From Fluviicola sp. XM-24bin1 (lineage in GTDB: Bacteria; Bacteroidota; Bacteroidia; Flavobacteriales_D; Crocinitomicaceae), in the NCBI GenBank assembly GCA_003149635.1, contig QCWI01000019.1, positions 3,162-39,912 of the forward strand: a DNA stretch of 36,751 nt, given 5' to 3'. Within the stretch, counting starts at the first letter, position 1; each line of letters starts with the position of its first letter. A program made the position numbers and the translations under genes. A model generated the notes under the pieces. The model had not been told where the DNA came from and did not search any database. It saw only the letters and a program-made list of their open reading frames with translations. Positions 15,831-23,735 of this stretch are shown here, piece after piece.

Positions 15831-17147
15831 ATGCATAAGTCAACATTGATGTGGCGGAAAGGATTATTCCTTTCCGCTACTTTTTTACTGATGGTAGCCG
15901 TTTCCGTCGGTTGTAAAAAGAAAAAATTCGAGTTAGGTCAAGATGTAATCGCCAACGAAGACCTCGTTACTTCAGGTAGCGTGGATACGTTCAGCATTTA
16001 TACATCGACTTTCCGGACGGATTCTGTTATTTCTTCGAATCGATTCTTCGGAATTCTTGGATCTTGTAATGACCCGGAATTCGGAACGGTAAATTCGCAG
16101 ATTTACACGCAATTCCGCATCGTTTCCCTAGACCCAACATTCGATTTACCGGATATCACTATCGACTCTGTCGTACTCTCTTTAGTGTACAGCGGCGTTT
16201 ATGGTTCACCTGGAGATCAAACTATTGAGGTCTTCCAAATGGATGACAACACGAAAGAGTTCAGCGACACAACAGATTACTATCCTTTCGAAGATTTCCA
16301 GACTTCAGGAACCAATCTTGTAGTTCCGGGAACGGAAACGATGTACTTGGATCCAAATGCGATTACCTTTATTGATACTACGCAAGTACAATCGCAATTG
16401 CGCATTCAATTGGATACGAACTTTGCCTGGCAACTTTTCAATGAAGCGGTAAACAATCCGACGAGCTTTGCGGATAACGATGCCTTCACGCAATACTTCC
16501 AGGGACTCAAAATCCAGACGAATAACGGATTCCAAACTCCGGGAGATGGTGGTCTCTTTTACTTCGATTTGAATGACGCCGATTCCAAAATCCGTATTTA
16601 CTATAAATCTGGAGGGGAAGATCGCATCTACGATTTGGTAATCAATTCAAGTTGCGCCGATTTCAATCATATTGACTTTGTTGAAGACATGGACGTAACA
16701 GCCGTGATCAACAATCCGTCGCTTGGACAACAAACTTATTATGCGCAGTCATTCCAGAGCCGTGCCTTGATAAAAATCCCGGGATTGGATAACATTCCAC
16801 CGAATGCTATCGTACACACAGCCTCTTTGGAACTTCCGGCACAATATCAAACCGGACAGCCTTTTGAACCAGGAACGGAAGTCAGTGTTTCGTTGTTCAC
16901 AAGCTCAACAGACTCAACGCTCATATCTGATGGATCTACCCTCGGATTGTATAGTTCGGGAGATAAAGTCTTCTCCATTAACATGAGAAATTATGTGCAG
17001 CGTATCGTATCGGGAGAAATAGAGAATAACGGATTCATTATATCACCATTGTTGTTCTCCAACACGATGGATCGCATCGTATTCAATGGGCCGAATACGG
17101 ATAAAAAATTAAAGCCTACCTTTAAAATCACCTTCTCAGAATTCTAA
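15831..17147 (+). CDS. DUF4270 family lipoprotein
   Basis: This 438-residue exported protein starts at the ATG at 15831, 4 bases after the previous stop. Its signal sequence ends in a lipobox-like SVGC followed by a lysine cluster (CKKKK). The body is beta-rich, with repeated statements of the type TIDSVVLSLVY, ALIKIPGLDNIPPNAIVHTASLEL and a C-terminal YVQRIVSGEIENNGFII block. These match DUF4270, a family of Bacteroidota lipoproteins of unknown function. It is 4 bases before glmS and appears translationally linked to both neighbours. The location is probably the outer membrane. Nothing in the sequence points to an enzymatic site. Confidence 0.82.
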   Translation: MHKSTLMWRKGLFLSATFLLMVAVSVGCKKKKFELGQDVIANEDLVTSGSVDTFSIYTSTFRTDSVISSNRFFGILGSCNDPEFGTVNSQIYTQFRIVSLDPTFDLPDITIDSVVLSLVYSGVYGSPGDQTIEVFQMDDNTKEFSDTTDYYPFEDFQTSGTNLVVPGTETMYLDPNAITFIDTTQVQSQLRIQLDTNFAWQLFNEAVNNPTSFADNDAFTQYFQGLKIQTNNGFQTPGDGGLFYFDLNDADSKIRIYYKSGGEDRIYDLVINSSCADFNHIDFVEDMDVTAVINNPSLGQQTYYAQSFQSRALIKIPGLDNIPPNAIVHTASLELPAQYQTGQPFEPGTEVSVSLFTSSTDSTLISDGSTLGLYSSGDKVFSINMRNYVQRIVSGEIENNGFIISPLLFSNTMDRIVFNGPNTDKKLKPTFKITFSEF

Positions 17148-17151
17148 TACT

Positions 17152-18996
17152 ATGTGTGGAATTGTAGCATACGTGGGTACGAAAGAAGCGTATCCGATCA
17201 TCATTAAAGGATTGAAACGATTGGAGTACCGCGGTTACGACAGTGCTGGGGTTGCTTTGATCCGCAACGACGAATTGCAAGCTTTCAAAAAGCAGGGTAA
17301 AGTTTCCAATCTTGAGGAATTTGCATCAGAATCGGATACTTCTGGATCGATTGGAATTGGTCATACCCGATGGGCCACGCACGGTGCGCCGAATGATACC
17401 AATGCGCATCCACACGCAAGTGAAAGTGGTGATATTGCCATTATCCACAACGGAATTATTGAGAATTACGATAGCATCAAACAAGAATTACTTCGTAAAG
17501 GGTACACGTTCAAAAGCGATACCGATACGGAAGTTTTGTGTTATCTGATTGAAGACATTCAAAAAAATACGGGCGTAAAACTGGGCGAATCCGTTCGATT
17601 GGCCTTGCAGCAAGTTCATGGTGCATACGCCATCGTAGTGATGTCTAAAAACGAGCCGGACAAGTTAATTGCTGCGCGTAAAAGTAGTCCTCTGGTTGTT
17701 GGAATTGGTCACGAAGGCGACTTCTATTTGGCTTCCGACGCCACACCGATCGTGGAATACACCAAAAAGGTGGTTTACATGAACGATGAGGAAATCGCTG
17801 TTTTACGCTCTGGTGAGGAAATGAAATTGTACGGCATCGATGACGTTGAAAAAACACCATACGTTCAAGAGCTAGAGATGAATCTAGAAGTCTTGGAAAA
17901 AGGTGGGTACGATCATTTCATGCTCAAGGAAATTCACGAACAGCCTCGCTCTATTGAAGATTGTTTCCGTGGTCGTTTGAACGCTACAGACGGATGGGTT
18001 TCTCTTGGTGGGATTAAGGATTATGAGCAAAAATTGGTGAATGCCAATCGTATTATCATGGTTGCATGTGGAACCTCATGGCACGCATGTTTGGTAGGCG
18101 AATATTTGTTCGAAGATCTAGCCCGCATTAACGTGGAAGTCGAATACGCTTCCGAGTTCCGCTACAGAAACCCGATCATCAACGAAAATGATATTGTTAT
18201 CGCCGTTTCGCAATCAGGAGAAACAGCGGATACCCTGGCAGCGTTGGAATTGGCTAAGGCAAAGGGAGCTACCATTCTTGGAATTTGTAACGTTGTAGGT
18301 TCTTCCATCTCACGAATCACGGATGCAGGTTCCTACACGCATGCTGGGCCAGAGATTGGTGTGGCATCTACCAAAGCATTTACAGCTCAGGTAACCGTTT
18401 TGACCTTGATGGCTTTGTCCTTGGCGAAGAAAAAGGGTGCCGTAAGTGACTTGAAATTCCGCAATTTGATCAGCGAGTTGGAAGCCATTCCAGCAAAAGT
18501 ACAGCGCGTTTTAGAGAAGAATGCGAAGATCGAATATATCTCGGAACAATATAAAGATGCCAACAATGCGCTTTACCTAGGTCGTGGAAGTTCATTCCCA
18601 GTGGCCTTGGAAGGAGCCTTGAAATTGAAAGAGATTTCTTACATCCACGCGGAAGGATATCCAGCGGCAGAGATGAAACATGGGCCGATTGCGTTAATCG
18701 ACGAGGAAATGCCTGTTTTCGTTATCGCGACGAAAGGAACTTCTTACGAGAAGGTTGTGAGCAACATTCAGGAAGTAAAGGCACGTAAAGGAAAAATCAT
18801 CGCGATTGTAACGGAAGGAGATGAACAGGTAACTGACATCGCCGATCACGTGATTGAAATTCCTGAAACGGATGAGCATCTTGTGCCGTTGTTAGCAACG
18901 ATTCCGCTTCAGTTATTGTCATACCACATTGCCGTAATGCGTGAATGTAACGTGGATCAACCGCGTAACCTCGCTAAATCTGTTACGGTAGAGTAA
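17152..18996 (+). CDS. glmS: Glutamine--fructose-6-phosphate aminotransferase (isomerizing)
   Basis: The product makes glucosamine 6-phosphate from fructose 6-phosphate and glutamine, the entry step to UDP-GlcNAc for peptidoglycan and lipopolysaccharide. At 614 residues the length is normal. The N-terminal class II glutaminase has catalytic C2 (MCGIVAYVG), then YRGYDSAG, IGHTRWATHG and the GIIENY loop. Two SIS sugar-isomerase domains follow, with ACGTSWHA, SQSGETADT and GRGSSFPVALEGALKLKE. The C-terminus NLAKSVTVE is the family signature. It is the last gene of the run from 15005. The upstream gap is only 4 bases, so there is no room for a glmS ribozyme leader. Confidence 0.98.
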   Translation: MCGIVAYVGTKEAYPIIIKGLKRLEYRGYDSAGVALIRNDELQAFKKQGKVSNLEEFASESDTSGSIGIGHTRWATHGAPNDTNAHPHASESGDIAIIHNGIIENYDSIKQELLRKGYTFKSDTDTEVLCYLIEDIQKNTGVKLGESVRLALQQVHGAYAIVVMSKNEPDKLIAARKSSPLVVGIGHEGDFYLASDATPIVEYTKKVVYMNDEEIAVLRSGEEMKLYGIDDVEKTPYVQELEMNLEVLEKGGYDHFMLKEIHEQPRSIEDCFRGRLNATDGWVSLGGIKDYEQKLVNANRIIMVACGTSWHACLVGEYLFEDLARINVEVEYASEFRYRNPIINENDIVIAVSQSGETADTLAALELAKAKGATILGICNVVGSSISRITDAGSYTHAGPEIGVASTKAFTAQVTVLTLMALSLAKKKGAVSDLKFRNLISELEAIPAKVQRVLEKNAKIEYISEQYKDANNALYLGRGSSFPVALEGALKLKEISYIHAEGYPAAEMKHGPIALIDEEMPVFVIATKGTSYEKVVSNIQEVKARKGKIIAIVTEGDEQVTDIADHVIEIPETDEHLVPLLATIPLQLLSYHIAVMRECNVDQPRNLAKSVTVE

Positions 18997-19068
18997 GCTG
19001 TTCAAAAATGATCGGCTCTTGTGGATAATTGACTGATTGCAATTTGCGGTTTGGTTTTTGCAACTCTG

Positions 19069-19076
19069 TATATTTG
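19069..19076 (+). promoter_or_regulatory. -7 box (TATATTTG) upstream of the GTG-started gene
   Basis: TATATTTG matches TAnnTTTG exactly and lies 27 bases before the GTG start at 19104. A TTTG at 19043-19046 is 22 bases upstream, slightly longer than the usual spacing. It supports the GTG as the true start, because the longer frame would begin upstream of the promoter. Confidence 0.55.
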
Positions 19077-19103
19077 AGTTCAAACCATGAAACAATCGCC
19101 ATT

Positions 19104-19484
19104 GTGAAAGCTATCTTCTTATTTCTCTTGCTTGTAGCCAGTTCTCCGGCATGGTCGCAAAACACCTATATCCAAACAACAATTGTCGCTGAGGACACCA
19201 CCATGCAACGTCAAGAAGGACAAATGTACTGGAAGCTGTACCAAGGAGTAAAAGACGCAATCATCGAATCTTCGATGCCAGAAGGCCGTGCCAGAGAGCA
19301 AGTTAAATATCCGATCGTCTCCCGTGAATACGACGGATACGACGTGACCTTTCGAGTAAAAAAAGGAGCGTCTGAAGAATTCGACATCATCTTCCACACT
19401 GGAGACCAAAGCGTGACCTACATCTTCGACGATAAAACAGTCATCTACCGTGGAAATGCGATTCAGTTTGCGTTGCACGATTGA
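19104..19484 (+). CDS. Small secreted protein of unknown function
   Basis: The start chosen is GTG at 19104 (126 residues): it begins a clean signal peptide (KAIFLFLLLVASSPAWSQ), whereas the longer frame from 19029 starts upstream of the -7 box. After cleavage near WSQ the mature protein is about 108 residues, mostly beta-strand-like and charged (YDVTFRVKKG, FDIIFHTGD, VTYIFDDKTVIYRG). It has no cysteines in the mature part and no lipobox. I do not recognise a family. The next gene's chosen start lies 19 bases past its stop, and it too encodes an exported unknown, so the two are probably co-transcribed. Confidence 0.7.
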   Translation: MKAIFLFLLLVASSPAWSQNTYIQTTIVAEDTTMQRQEGQMYWKLYQGVKDAIIESSMPEGRAREQVKYPIVSREYDGYDVTFRVKKGASEEFDIIFHTGDQSVTYIFDDKTVIYRGNAIQFALHD

Positions 19485-19503
19485 AAACCTTATAATTAGA
19501 AAA

Positions 19504-20772
19504 GTGCGGAGTCTTCTGGTTTTCTTACTGATTGGTATGAATGCTTTCGGGCAGTCAGAATCGATTTCCACCGAAGCAGTTAAAGAAGAATACAACCGAT
19601 TGCTTTCCGTAGAATTTAATGAAGACGGCATCAATTCTCTATCAGAAACTGGCAATCCTTCTCCACAAATAAATGTACAAGCACATCATTGGAAAGATGC
19701 AGAAGACGAATTCAATTTCGTGCGCAAAGAAATTCCAAGTGGTGCACGTTTGCTTGTTGGCGATCCCGAAGTAATTCAAACATTGCATCCAGAGAATTGG
19801 GATCTGGAAGACTTCTACCTCCAGAAGCACATTTTTCTTTCACCCCAAGGTCAGGTTCTAGAATATATGAATCACGATAGTACCGTGAATTATTACGATG
19901 CATCGGGAAACCTTCGTCAGTCCATAGTATATTCCTTGGTCTATCCGGGAGAAGTAGATTTCTATTCACTTTACGGATACTCAGCCAGCGGTAATATTCT
20001 CTGGCGCGCCAGTTTCCTTGATTCTAAACCTTCCACCTATTTAAATCAATACGAAACGTACAGATATTATTCGACGGATTCTGGTATGTACGTGAGACAC
20101 GATATCTATTCAATTTTTGATGAAGACGAAGAACCGATCCATTCTATCAATTTTGATTTTTATAACTCTCTAGGACTTCTCGTTCATTCCTATTCTGGAG
20201 ATAAAAGGGGCATTAAGAATTACGTGTATAACGAATATCAGCAGATCGACGGAAAATTTTACACCTCACGAATTGTAGAGTTTGACGTGGGCAAACTGAA
20301 CGGAAAAAAGGTATGGGACGCTATTATATTACGTGACGACAAAGCCAGAATCGTATTGGATAAAACGTGGAATTTCATTGGCGACACTTCATATATCACA
20401 AGTGATTCAACGGTTTACATTTCAGATCGCGAAAAGCACGTTTATAAGAAAACCGACCGTGGCCCATATACCAATGCTCTTCTCGTGTACAAATTGAATG
20501 AGCATGGTCATGAGGTACGACGTGAAATCTACGATTTGAATTCTGATACTCAGGAAAAGATCGAAATTTTAACGGAATACGAGAATGTTTATTTGGACAA
20601 TGGTTCCGTACATCAAGTCGTGCATACTACCTATTGGGACGGTCGTACAGATGTCGATTTATATATCTACGAATTTCTCTCTGACTTCATAGGATTTCAC
20701 GACCCAACCTATCAAGATGATCCCTTTTTCATTCGTTTAATTGAGAGAAGCATTCCGCTGGAAAAACGATGA
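19504..20772 (+). CDS. Secreted protein with YD-like repeats, function unknown
   Basis: The start chosen is GTG at 19504 (422 residues), which opens a signal peptide ending near MNAFGQ; the frame runs on to 19450 without a better start. The body carries repeated Tyr/Asp-Gly beta-hairpin units such as NYYDASGNLRQS, YGYSASGNILWR, DFYNSLGLLVHS and KLNEHGHEVRREIYD. These resemble the YD (RHS-like) repeats that form beta-sheet shells, though here they are few and degenerate. The product at 25131-26009 has similar units. I see no toxin tail, catalytic motif or T9SS domain. The gene ends in ATGA overlap with a 46-codon ORF. Confidence 0.68.
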   Translation: MRSLLVFLLIGMNAFGQSESISTEAVKEEYNRLLSVEFNEDGINSLSETGNPSPQINVQAHHWKDAEDEFNFVRKEIPSGARLLVGDPEVIQTLHPENWDLEDFYLQKHIFLSPQGQVLEYMNHDSTVNYYDASGNLRQSIVYSLVYPGEVDFYSLYGYSASGNILWRASFLDSKPSTYLNQYETYRYYSTDSGMYVRHDIYSIFDEDEEPIHSINFDFYNSLGLLVHSYSGDKRGIKNYVYNEYQQIDGKFYTSRIVEFDVGKLNGKKVWDAIILRDDKARIVLDKTWNFIGDTSYITSDSTVYISDREKHVYKKTDRGPYTNALLVYKLNEHGHEVRREIYDLNSDTQEKIEILTEYENVYLDNGSVHQVVHTTYWDGRTDVDLYIYEFLSDFIGFHDPTYQDDPFFIRLIERSIPLEKR

Positions 20773-20909
20773 TTCGACTTTTAATCTTTCTAGTTATGAT
20801 GCAGGAAGATTTCGACAAGCCAGTGCTTAATAATCCCGTAGGCAGCTTTATTACCTTTGACACACCTCAACGTTATCGGTTTTATGTAGTTTTGAAAACA
20901 AAGAATTAA
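20769..20909 (+). CDS. 46-residue ORF in ATGA overlap
   Basis: The ATG at 20769 overlaps the previous stop codon as ATGA, a usual sign of translational coupling. The 46-residue frame begins MIRLLIFLVMMQED and ends YVVLKTKN. The N-terminus is hydrophobic but shorter than a full membrane helix. There is no recognisable family and no known start signal besides the overlap. It could be a genuine micro-protein, the relic of a truncated gene, or chance. Confidence 0.3.
   Translation: MIRLLIFLVMMQEDFDKPVLNNPVGSFITFDTPQRYRFYVVLKTKN
20887..20894 (+). promoter_or_regulatory. Possible -7 box (TAGTTTTG) before the lipoprotein gene
   Basis: TAGTTTTG matches TAnnTTTG and lies 60 bases upstream of the ATG at 20955, inside the tail of the 46-codon ORF. 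It would give the lipoprotein/alkyltransferase-like pair its own transcript with a ~55-base leader. I see no -33 partner. Confidence 0.35.
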
Positions 20910-20954
20910 CAACCACTTACACGACTAGTATTAGCGTGGCGCAATAAAACAATT

Positions 20955-21788
20955 ATGGTTAAATCTATTGTACTCATTTTCGTTTCAGCAGTTTTATTAT
21001 TCAGCTGCTCGGATGTTAAGACACATGAAATCAAAGCAAAAACTAATACTCCATTTACATGGGATTTTTCAGAGAATCGCACCTTCGCATATTCGTTCGA
21101 ACAAAGCGTATTTGTGACAAGCTCCATTATGGACGACGATTTGGATCATAGAAAAATGGAAGCTACAGCGGAGATGTTTGTAGAAGTGAAAGATAAAAAC
21201 AAAGCGAATGTCGGTTTGCGCAATATCAAAACGAAGATTATAACCATCAACGAAGATGGCTCTAAGGAAGATGTTGATAGTCAATCCAGCCCGCTAATCA
21301 TGGCTGAAGGCATGTCTCCAAAAGGGGAATTTGAAGATCTCCAAGCGGCGATGCTCTTTCAAACGCTTGTCCCGCTACCTCCTGAAAACTTAAAAAAGGG
21401 GGAGACAGTAGAAGTCCCAATAAAAATTCCATTCAACGCAGGTAGTTCACGCATTTACATTCGCGGATCGATAGAATTAAAGTATGTCGCGGATGGAATA
21501 AAAAGAAAGCGAACGTGTGCTGTATTAGAAAGTAAAATTGACGTTTCAGAAGTTGAAATACCAGAAGAATACGCAAAGTCTTACGAAGTTTATATGAAAG
21601 GAACCGGAACCTATTATTTTGATCTGGAAAATGGTATCTATGTGGGTGGAGATGTCAAGACTGAATTCAAAATGGAGATCGAACCATCGAATGAAATGGC
21701 TGAGGATTTCAGCTCGTCTATGTACATGGTCAATAAATCCGAGTATTCATTTCGCTTGAAAAAGATTAAGAAATCCGCTAAACCATGA
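20955..21788 (+). CDS. Lipoprotein of unknown function
   Basis: This 277-residue protein starts MVKSIVLIFV and has a lipobox LLFSC with lipidated C18. The mature part is beta-rich: it includes WDFSENRTFAYSFEQ, a central PLPPENLKKGETVEVPIKIPF segment and a C-terminal GTYYFDLENGIYVGG strand pair. This pattern recalls Bacteroidota lipoproteins that measure an 'effect over baseline' in a lipocalin-like or DUF6263-like fold, but I cannot assign it. It has a promoter-like box 60 bases upstream. Its stop overlaps the start of the alkyltransferase-like gene by four bases (21785-21788), so the two are coupled although one product is exported and the other is a DNA-binding protein. Confidence 0.75.
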   Translation: MVKSIVLIFVSAVLLFSCSDVKTHEIKAKTNTPFTWDFSENRTFAYSFEQSVFVTSSIMDDDLDHRKMEATAEMFVEVKDKNKANVGLRNIKTKIITINEDGSKEDVDSQSSPLIMAEGMSPKGEFEDLQAAMLFQTLVPLPPENLKKGETVEVPIKIPFNAGSSRIYIRGSIELKYVADGIKRKRTCAVLESKIDVSEVEIPEEYAKSYEVYMKGTGTYYFDLENGIYVGGDVKTEFKMEIEPSNEMAEDFSSSMYMVNKSEYSFRLKKIKKSAKP

Positions 21789-22129
21789 AACTTTCCGAGA
21801 AAAACAGGGACTTCTTTCACAACGTTTTCGACGTAGTGCGTTTGATTCCAGAAGGACGCGTCACAAGTTACGGTGCGATTGCTAAATATTTGGGGGCGCC
21901 GCGCTCCAGTCGAATGGTTGGATGGGCGATGAATGCCAGTCATAAAGAAGAAGGAATTCCGGCACATCGAGTAGTAAATCGCAACGGCTTGCTTTCAGGG
22001 AGGCATCATTTTAATCCACCGGAGGCTATGGAACAACGCTTGGTCGCGGAAGGTATTGACGTTAAAGAACATCAGGTTCAGAGCTTAAAGACGGTTTTTT
22101 GGGATCCGAGTGAAGAGTTAAAGCTATAG
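21785..22129 (+). CDS. Alkyltransferase-like protein (MGMT family, active-site Cys replaced by Ala)
   Basis: This 114-residue protein is the DNA-binding domain of O6-alkylguanine-DNA alkyltransferase without the N-terminal domain. The helix-turn-helix region RVTSYGAIAKYLGAPRSSR and the GWAMN segment are intact, including the tyrosine and arginine used to flip the damaged base. The PCHRV active site reads PAHRV (A60), so it cannot accept alkyl groups. Family knowledge: such ATL proteins bind O6-alkylguanine and hand it to nucleotide excision repair; Trp- and Ala-containing forms are known. The gene overlaps the preceding lipoprotein gene by ATGA. It ends just before a long imperfect palindrome. 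Confidence 0.9.
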   Translation: MKLSEKNRDFFHNVFDVVRLIPEGRVTSYGAIAKYLGAPRSSRMVGWAMNASHKEEGIPAHRVVNRNGLLSGRHHFNPPEAMEQRLVAEGIDVKEHQVQSLKTVFWDPSEELKL

Positions 22130-22137
22130 AATAAAGA

Positions 22138-22241
22138 ATATTGAATAAGGAATCATGAATAACTGTTTTCAAGGTAAGTAAGCGACGGCTGAGGCTCTCA
22201 AAGCCGGAGCTATTCATTATTTCTTATTCGTGATTCAATAT
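22138..22241. repeat. Imperfect multi-arm palindrome between convergent genes
   Basis: The arms pair as ATATTGAAT/ATTCAATAT (22138-22146 with 22233-22241), ATGAATA/TATTCAT (22155-22161 with 22211-22217) and GGCT/AGCC (22193-22196 with 22202-22205). The remaining parts are AT-rich and repeat GAATA/AATCATGAAT-like words. It fills the whole gap between the alkyltransferase-like gene and the convergent lipoprotein gene. It may act as a bidirectional terminator or be a small dispersed repeat. Confidence 0.6.
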
Positions 22242-22496
22242 TTACTCAATTTGTCCATTAAGCTCCTTAAAAAACATGTACTCGTTTCCGGAAACTCGGG
22301 CTAAATATTCAATTTGATTTTGGATGTCTTGCATCTCTTCGGCTAGTTCTTCACGAGGTGACAGCATATTACTTTCCTCAACAATTAAATAGCGTTCCTG
22401 AAGGACTCTGGCCTCTTGTAATCGCTCTTCGTACTCCGATTTACAAGACACCAAAGCGGCACTCACAAAGAGTGCTCGTAGTAGTAGAATCTTCAT
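22242..22496 (-). CDS. Small lipoprotein, helical
   Basis: The start chosen is the ATG at 22496 (84 residues), because the signal sequence MKILLLRALFVSAALVSC begins there with a lipobox LVSC (C18); the frame extends to 22586 but that part is not signal-like. The mature ~66 residues are highly charged and likely helical or coiled-coil (EERLQEARVLQERYL, REELAEEMQDIQNQIEYL). There is no recognised family. A near-match promoter box TTACTTTG (22508-22501) ends only 4 bases before the ATG. The gene is divergent from the epimerase gene. Confidence 0.65.
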   Translation of the reverse strand: MKILLLRALFVSAALVSCKSEYEERLQEARVLQERYLIVEESNMLSPREELAEEMQDIQNQIEYLARVSGNEYMFFKELNGQIE

Positions 22497-22609
22497 AATA
22501 CAAAGTAACAACACCTTTTTTCGAGAGACAAAAAATTTGATAATCGAACCACGAGATTCGATCAATTGATCCAAGGAAATTTTCAAAGCAATCTTTGAAG
22601 AGAAACAAG

Positions 22610-22617
22610 TACCTTTG
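22610..22617 (+). promoter_or_regulatory. -7 box (TACCTTTG) directly before an ATG; predicted leaderless transcript
   Basis: TACCTTTG matches TAnnTTTG exactly, and its last base is only 5 bases from the ATG at 22622. With normal spacing transcription would begin at or next to the ATG. No -33 TTG is clear at 19-21 bases. No ribosome-binding sequence could fit in such a leader. Confidence 0.5.
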
Positions 22618-22621
22618 AATT

Positions 22622-23626
22622 ATGGTATTCGTGACGGGTGGAACAGGTTTATTGGGAGCGCAGTTGTTGTACGATCTTGTATCTCAAGGCAAAGCCGTTC
22701 GCGCCTTGTTCCGATCCAAGCCTAGATTGAGTGCTGTACAGCACCTTTTCGAATACAGAAATCCGACAGAAGGTAAGCAACTTTTTGAGTCCATTGAGTG
22801 GGTTAAGGGCGACATCCTTGATATTCTGGGACTGCAGGAAAACATGAAAGGCTGTCCGCAAGTGTACCATTGCGCTGGACTTGTTTCGTTCCATCCTAAA
22901 GATCATTCTGATGTATTTAAAATCAACCGGGAAGGAACAGCCAACATGGTGAATGTTGCCCTAGAATTGGGCGTAGAAAAGTTTTGTCACGTGAGTTCTA
23001 CCGCTGCCATTGGTGGCGATAGTTCTGAACCGATCACAGAATTAACCAAGTGGAAAAACGGAGAAATCACTTCTGGGTATTCATTGAGTAAAAATGCTGC
23101 AGAACGCGAAGTTTGGCGCGCTAAGGAAGAAGGATTGAACGTCGTGATTATCAATCCCTGTGTGATTTTAGGCCCCGGAAATTGGAATGAATCATCGCTC
23201 ACTATTTTCCAAACGGTTTCCAAAGGGTTGAAGTTTTATCCTCCGGGAAGTAATGCAACCGTGGATGTCCGTGATGTTGCTTATAGCATGATCCAATTGA
23301 TGGAATCTGAAATTGAAGGAGAACGCTTCTTGTGCGTTGGGTCTAATCAGACTTTCAAGGAATTAATGACCGTTATTTCCGAACGATTGGACTTAGCTCC
23401 GCCTACCCGACTAGCTAAATACTGGCAAGTATGGATCGCACGTTGGGCCTTGAAAATCGTTAAAGGAATTACCGGGAAACGCAGTGCCATTACCAAAGAA
23501 ACTGTTCATAATTTGTTTGCCAACAAAAGCTACGACACTGCTAAACTTCAAAATGCCATTGGAATTCAATTCCGTCCCCTGAGAGATCAGGTAAGCGATA
23601 GTATCTCCGGAAGATTCGAAGAATAA
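22622..23626 (+). CDS. NAD(P)-dependent epimerase/dehydratase family protein (extended SDR)
   Basis: This 334-residue protein starts with the Rossmann motif GGTGLLG at residues 6-12, so the ATG at 22622 must be close to the true start. The SDR catalytic pair Y153/K157 (YSLSK) and the upstream serine block HVSSTAAIGG near 123-132 are present. GPGNWN near 185-190 and DVRDVA are typical of the dihydroflavonol-4-reductase/3-beta-HSD-like branch. The substrate cannot be read from the sequence; sugar nucleotides, sterol-like or flavonoid-like ketones are all used by relatives. It stands alone with its own box just before the start codon. No terminator is evident between it and the following same-strand gene. 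Confidence 0.9.
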   Translation: MVFVTGGTGLLGAQLLYDLVSQGKAVRALFRSKPRLSAVQHLFEYRNPTEGKQLFESIEWVKGDILDILGLQENMKGCPQVYHCAGLVSFHPKDHSDVFKINREGTANMVNVALELGVEKFCHVSSTAAIGGDSSEPITELTKWKNGEITSGYSLSKNAAEREVWRAKEEGLNVVIINPCVILGPGNWNESSLTIFQTVSKGLKFYPPGSNATVDVRDVAYSMIQLMESEIEGERFLCVGSNQTFKELMTVISERLDLAPPTRLAKYWQVWIARWALKIVKGITGKRSAITKETVHNLFANKSYDTAKLQNAIGIQFRPLRDQVSDSISGRFEE

Positions 23627-23735
23627 TCTGACATCAATTTTAGACTTCATGACATAAAGCACCCGCTTCGTGACAATTTCATCCTTTATAAGTATTTATA
23701 CTCATAACTTAGAGAAAACTAATTACATAAAAGAG

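Noticed and set aside
17148-17151. glmS ribozyme or riboswitch upstream of glmS
   Set aside because: Only 4 bases separate glmS from the preceding coding region, so there is no untranslated leader.
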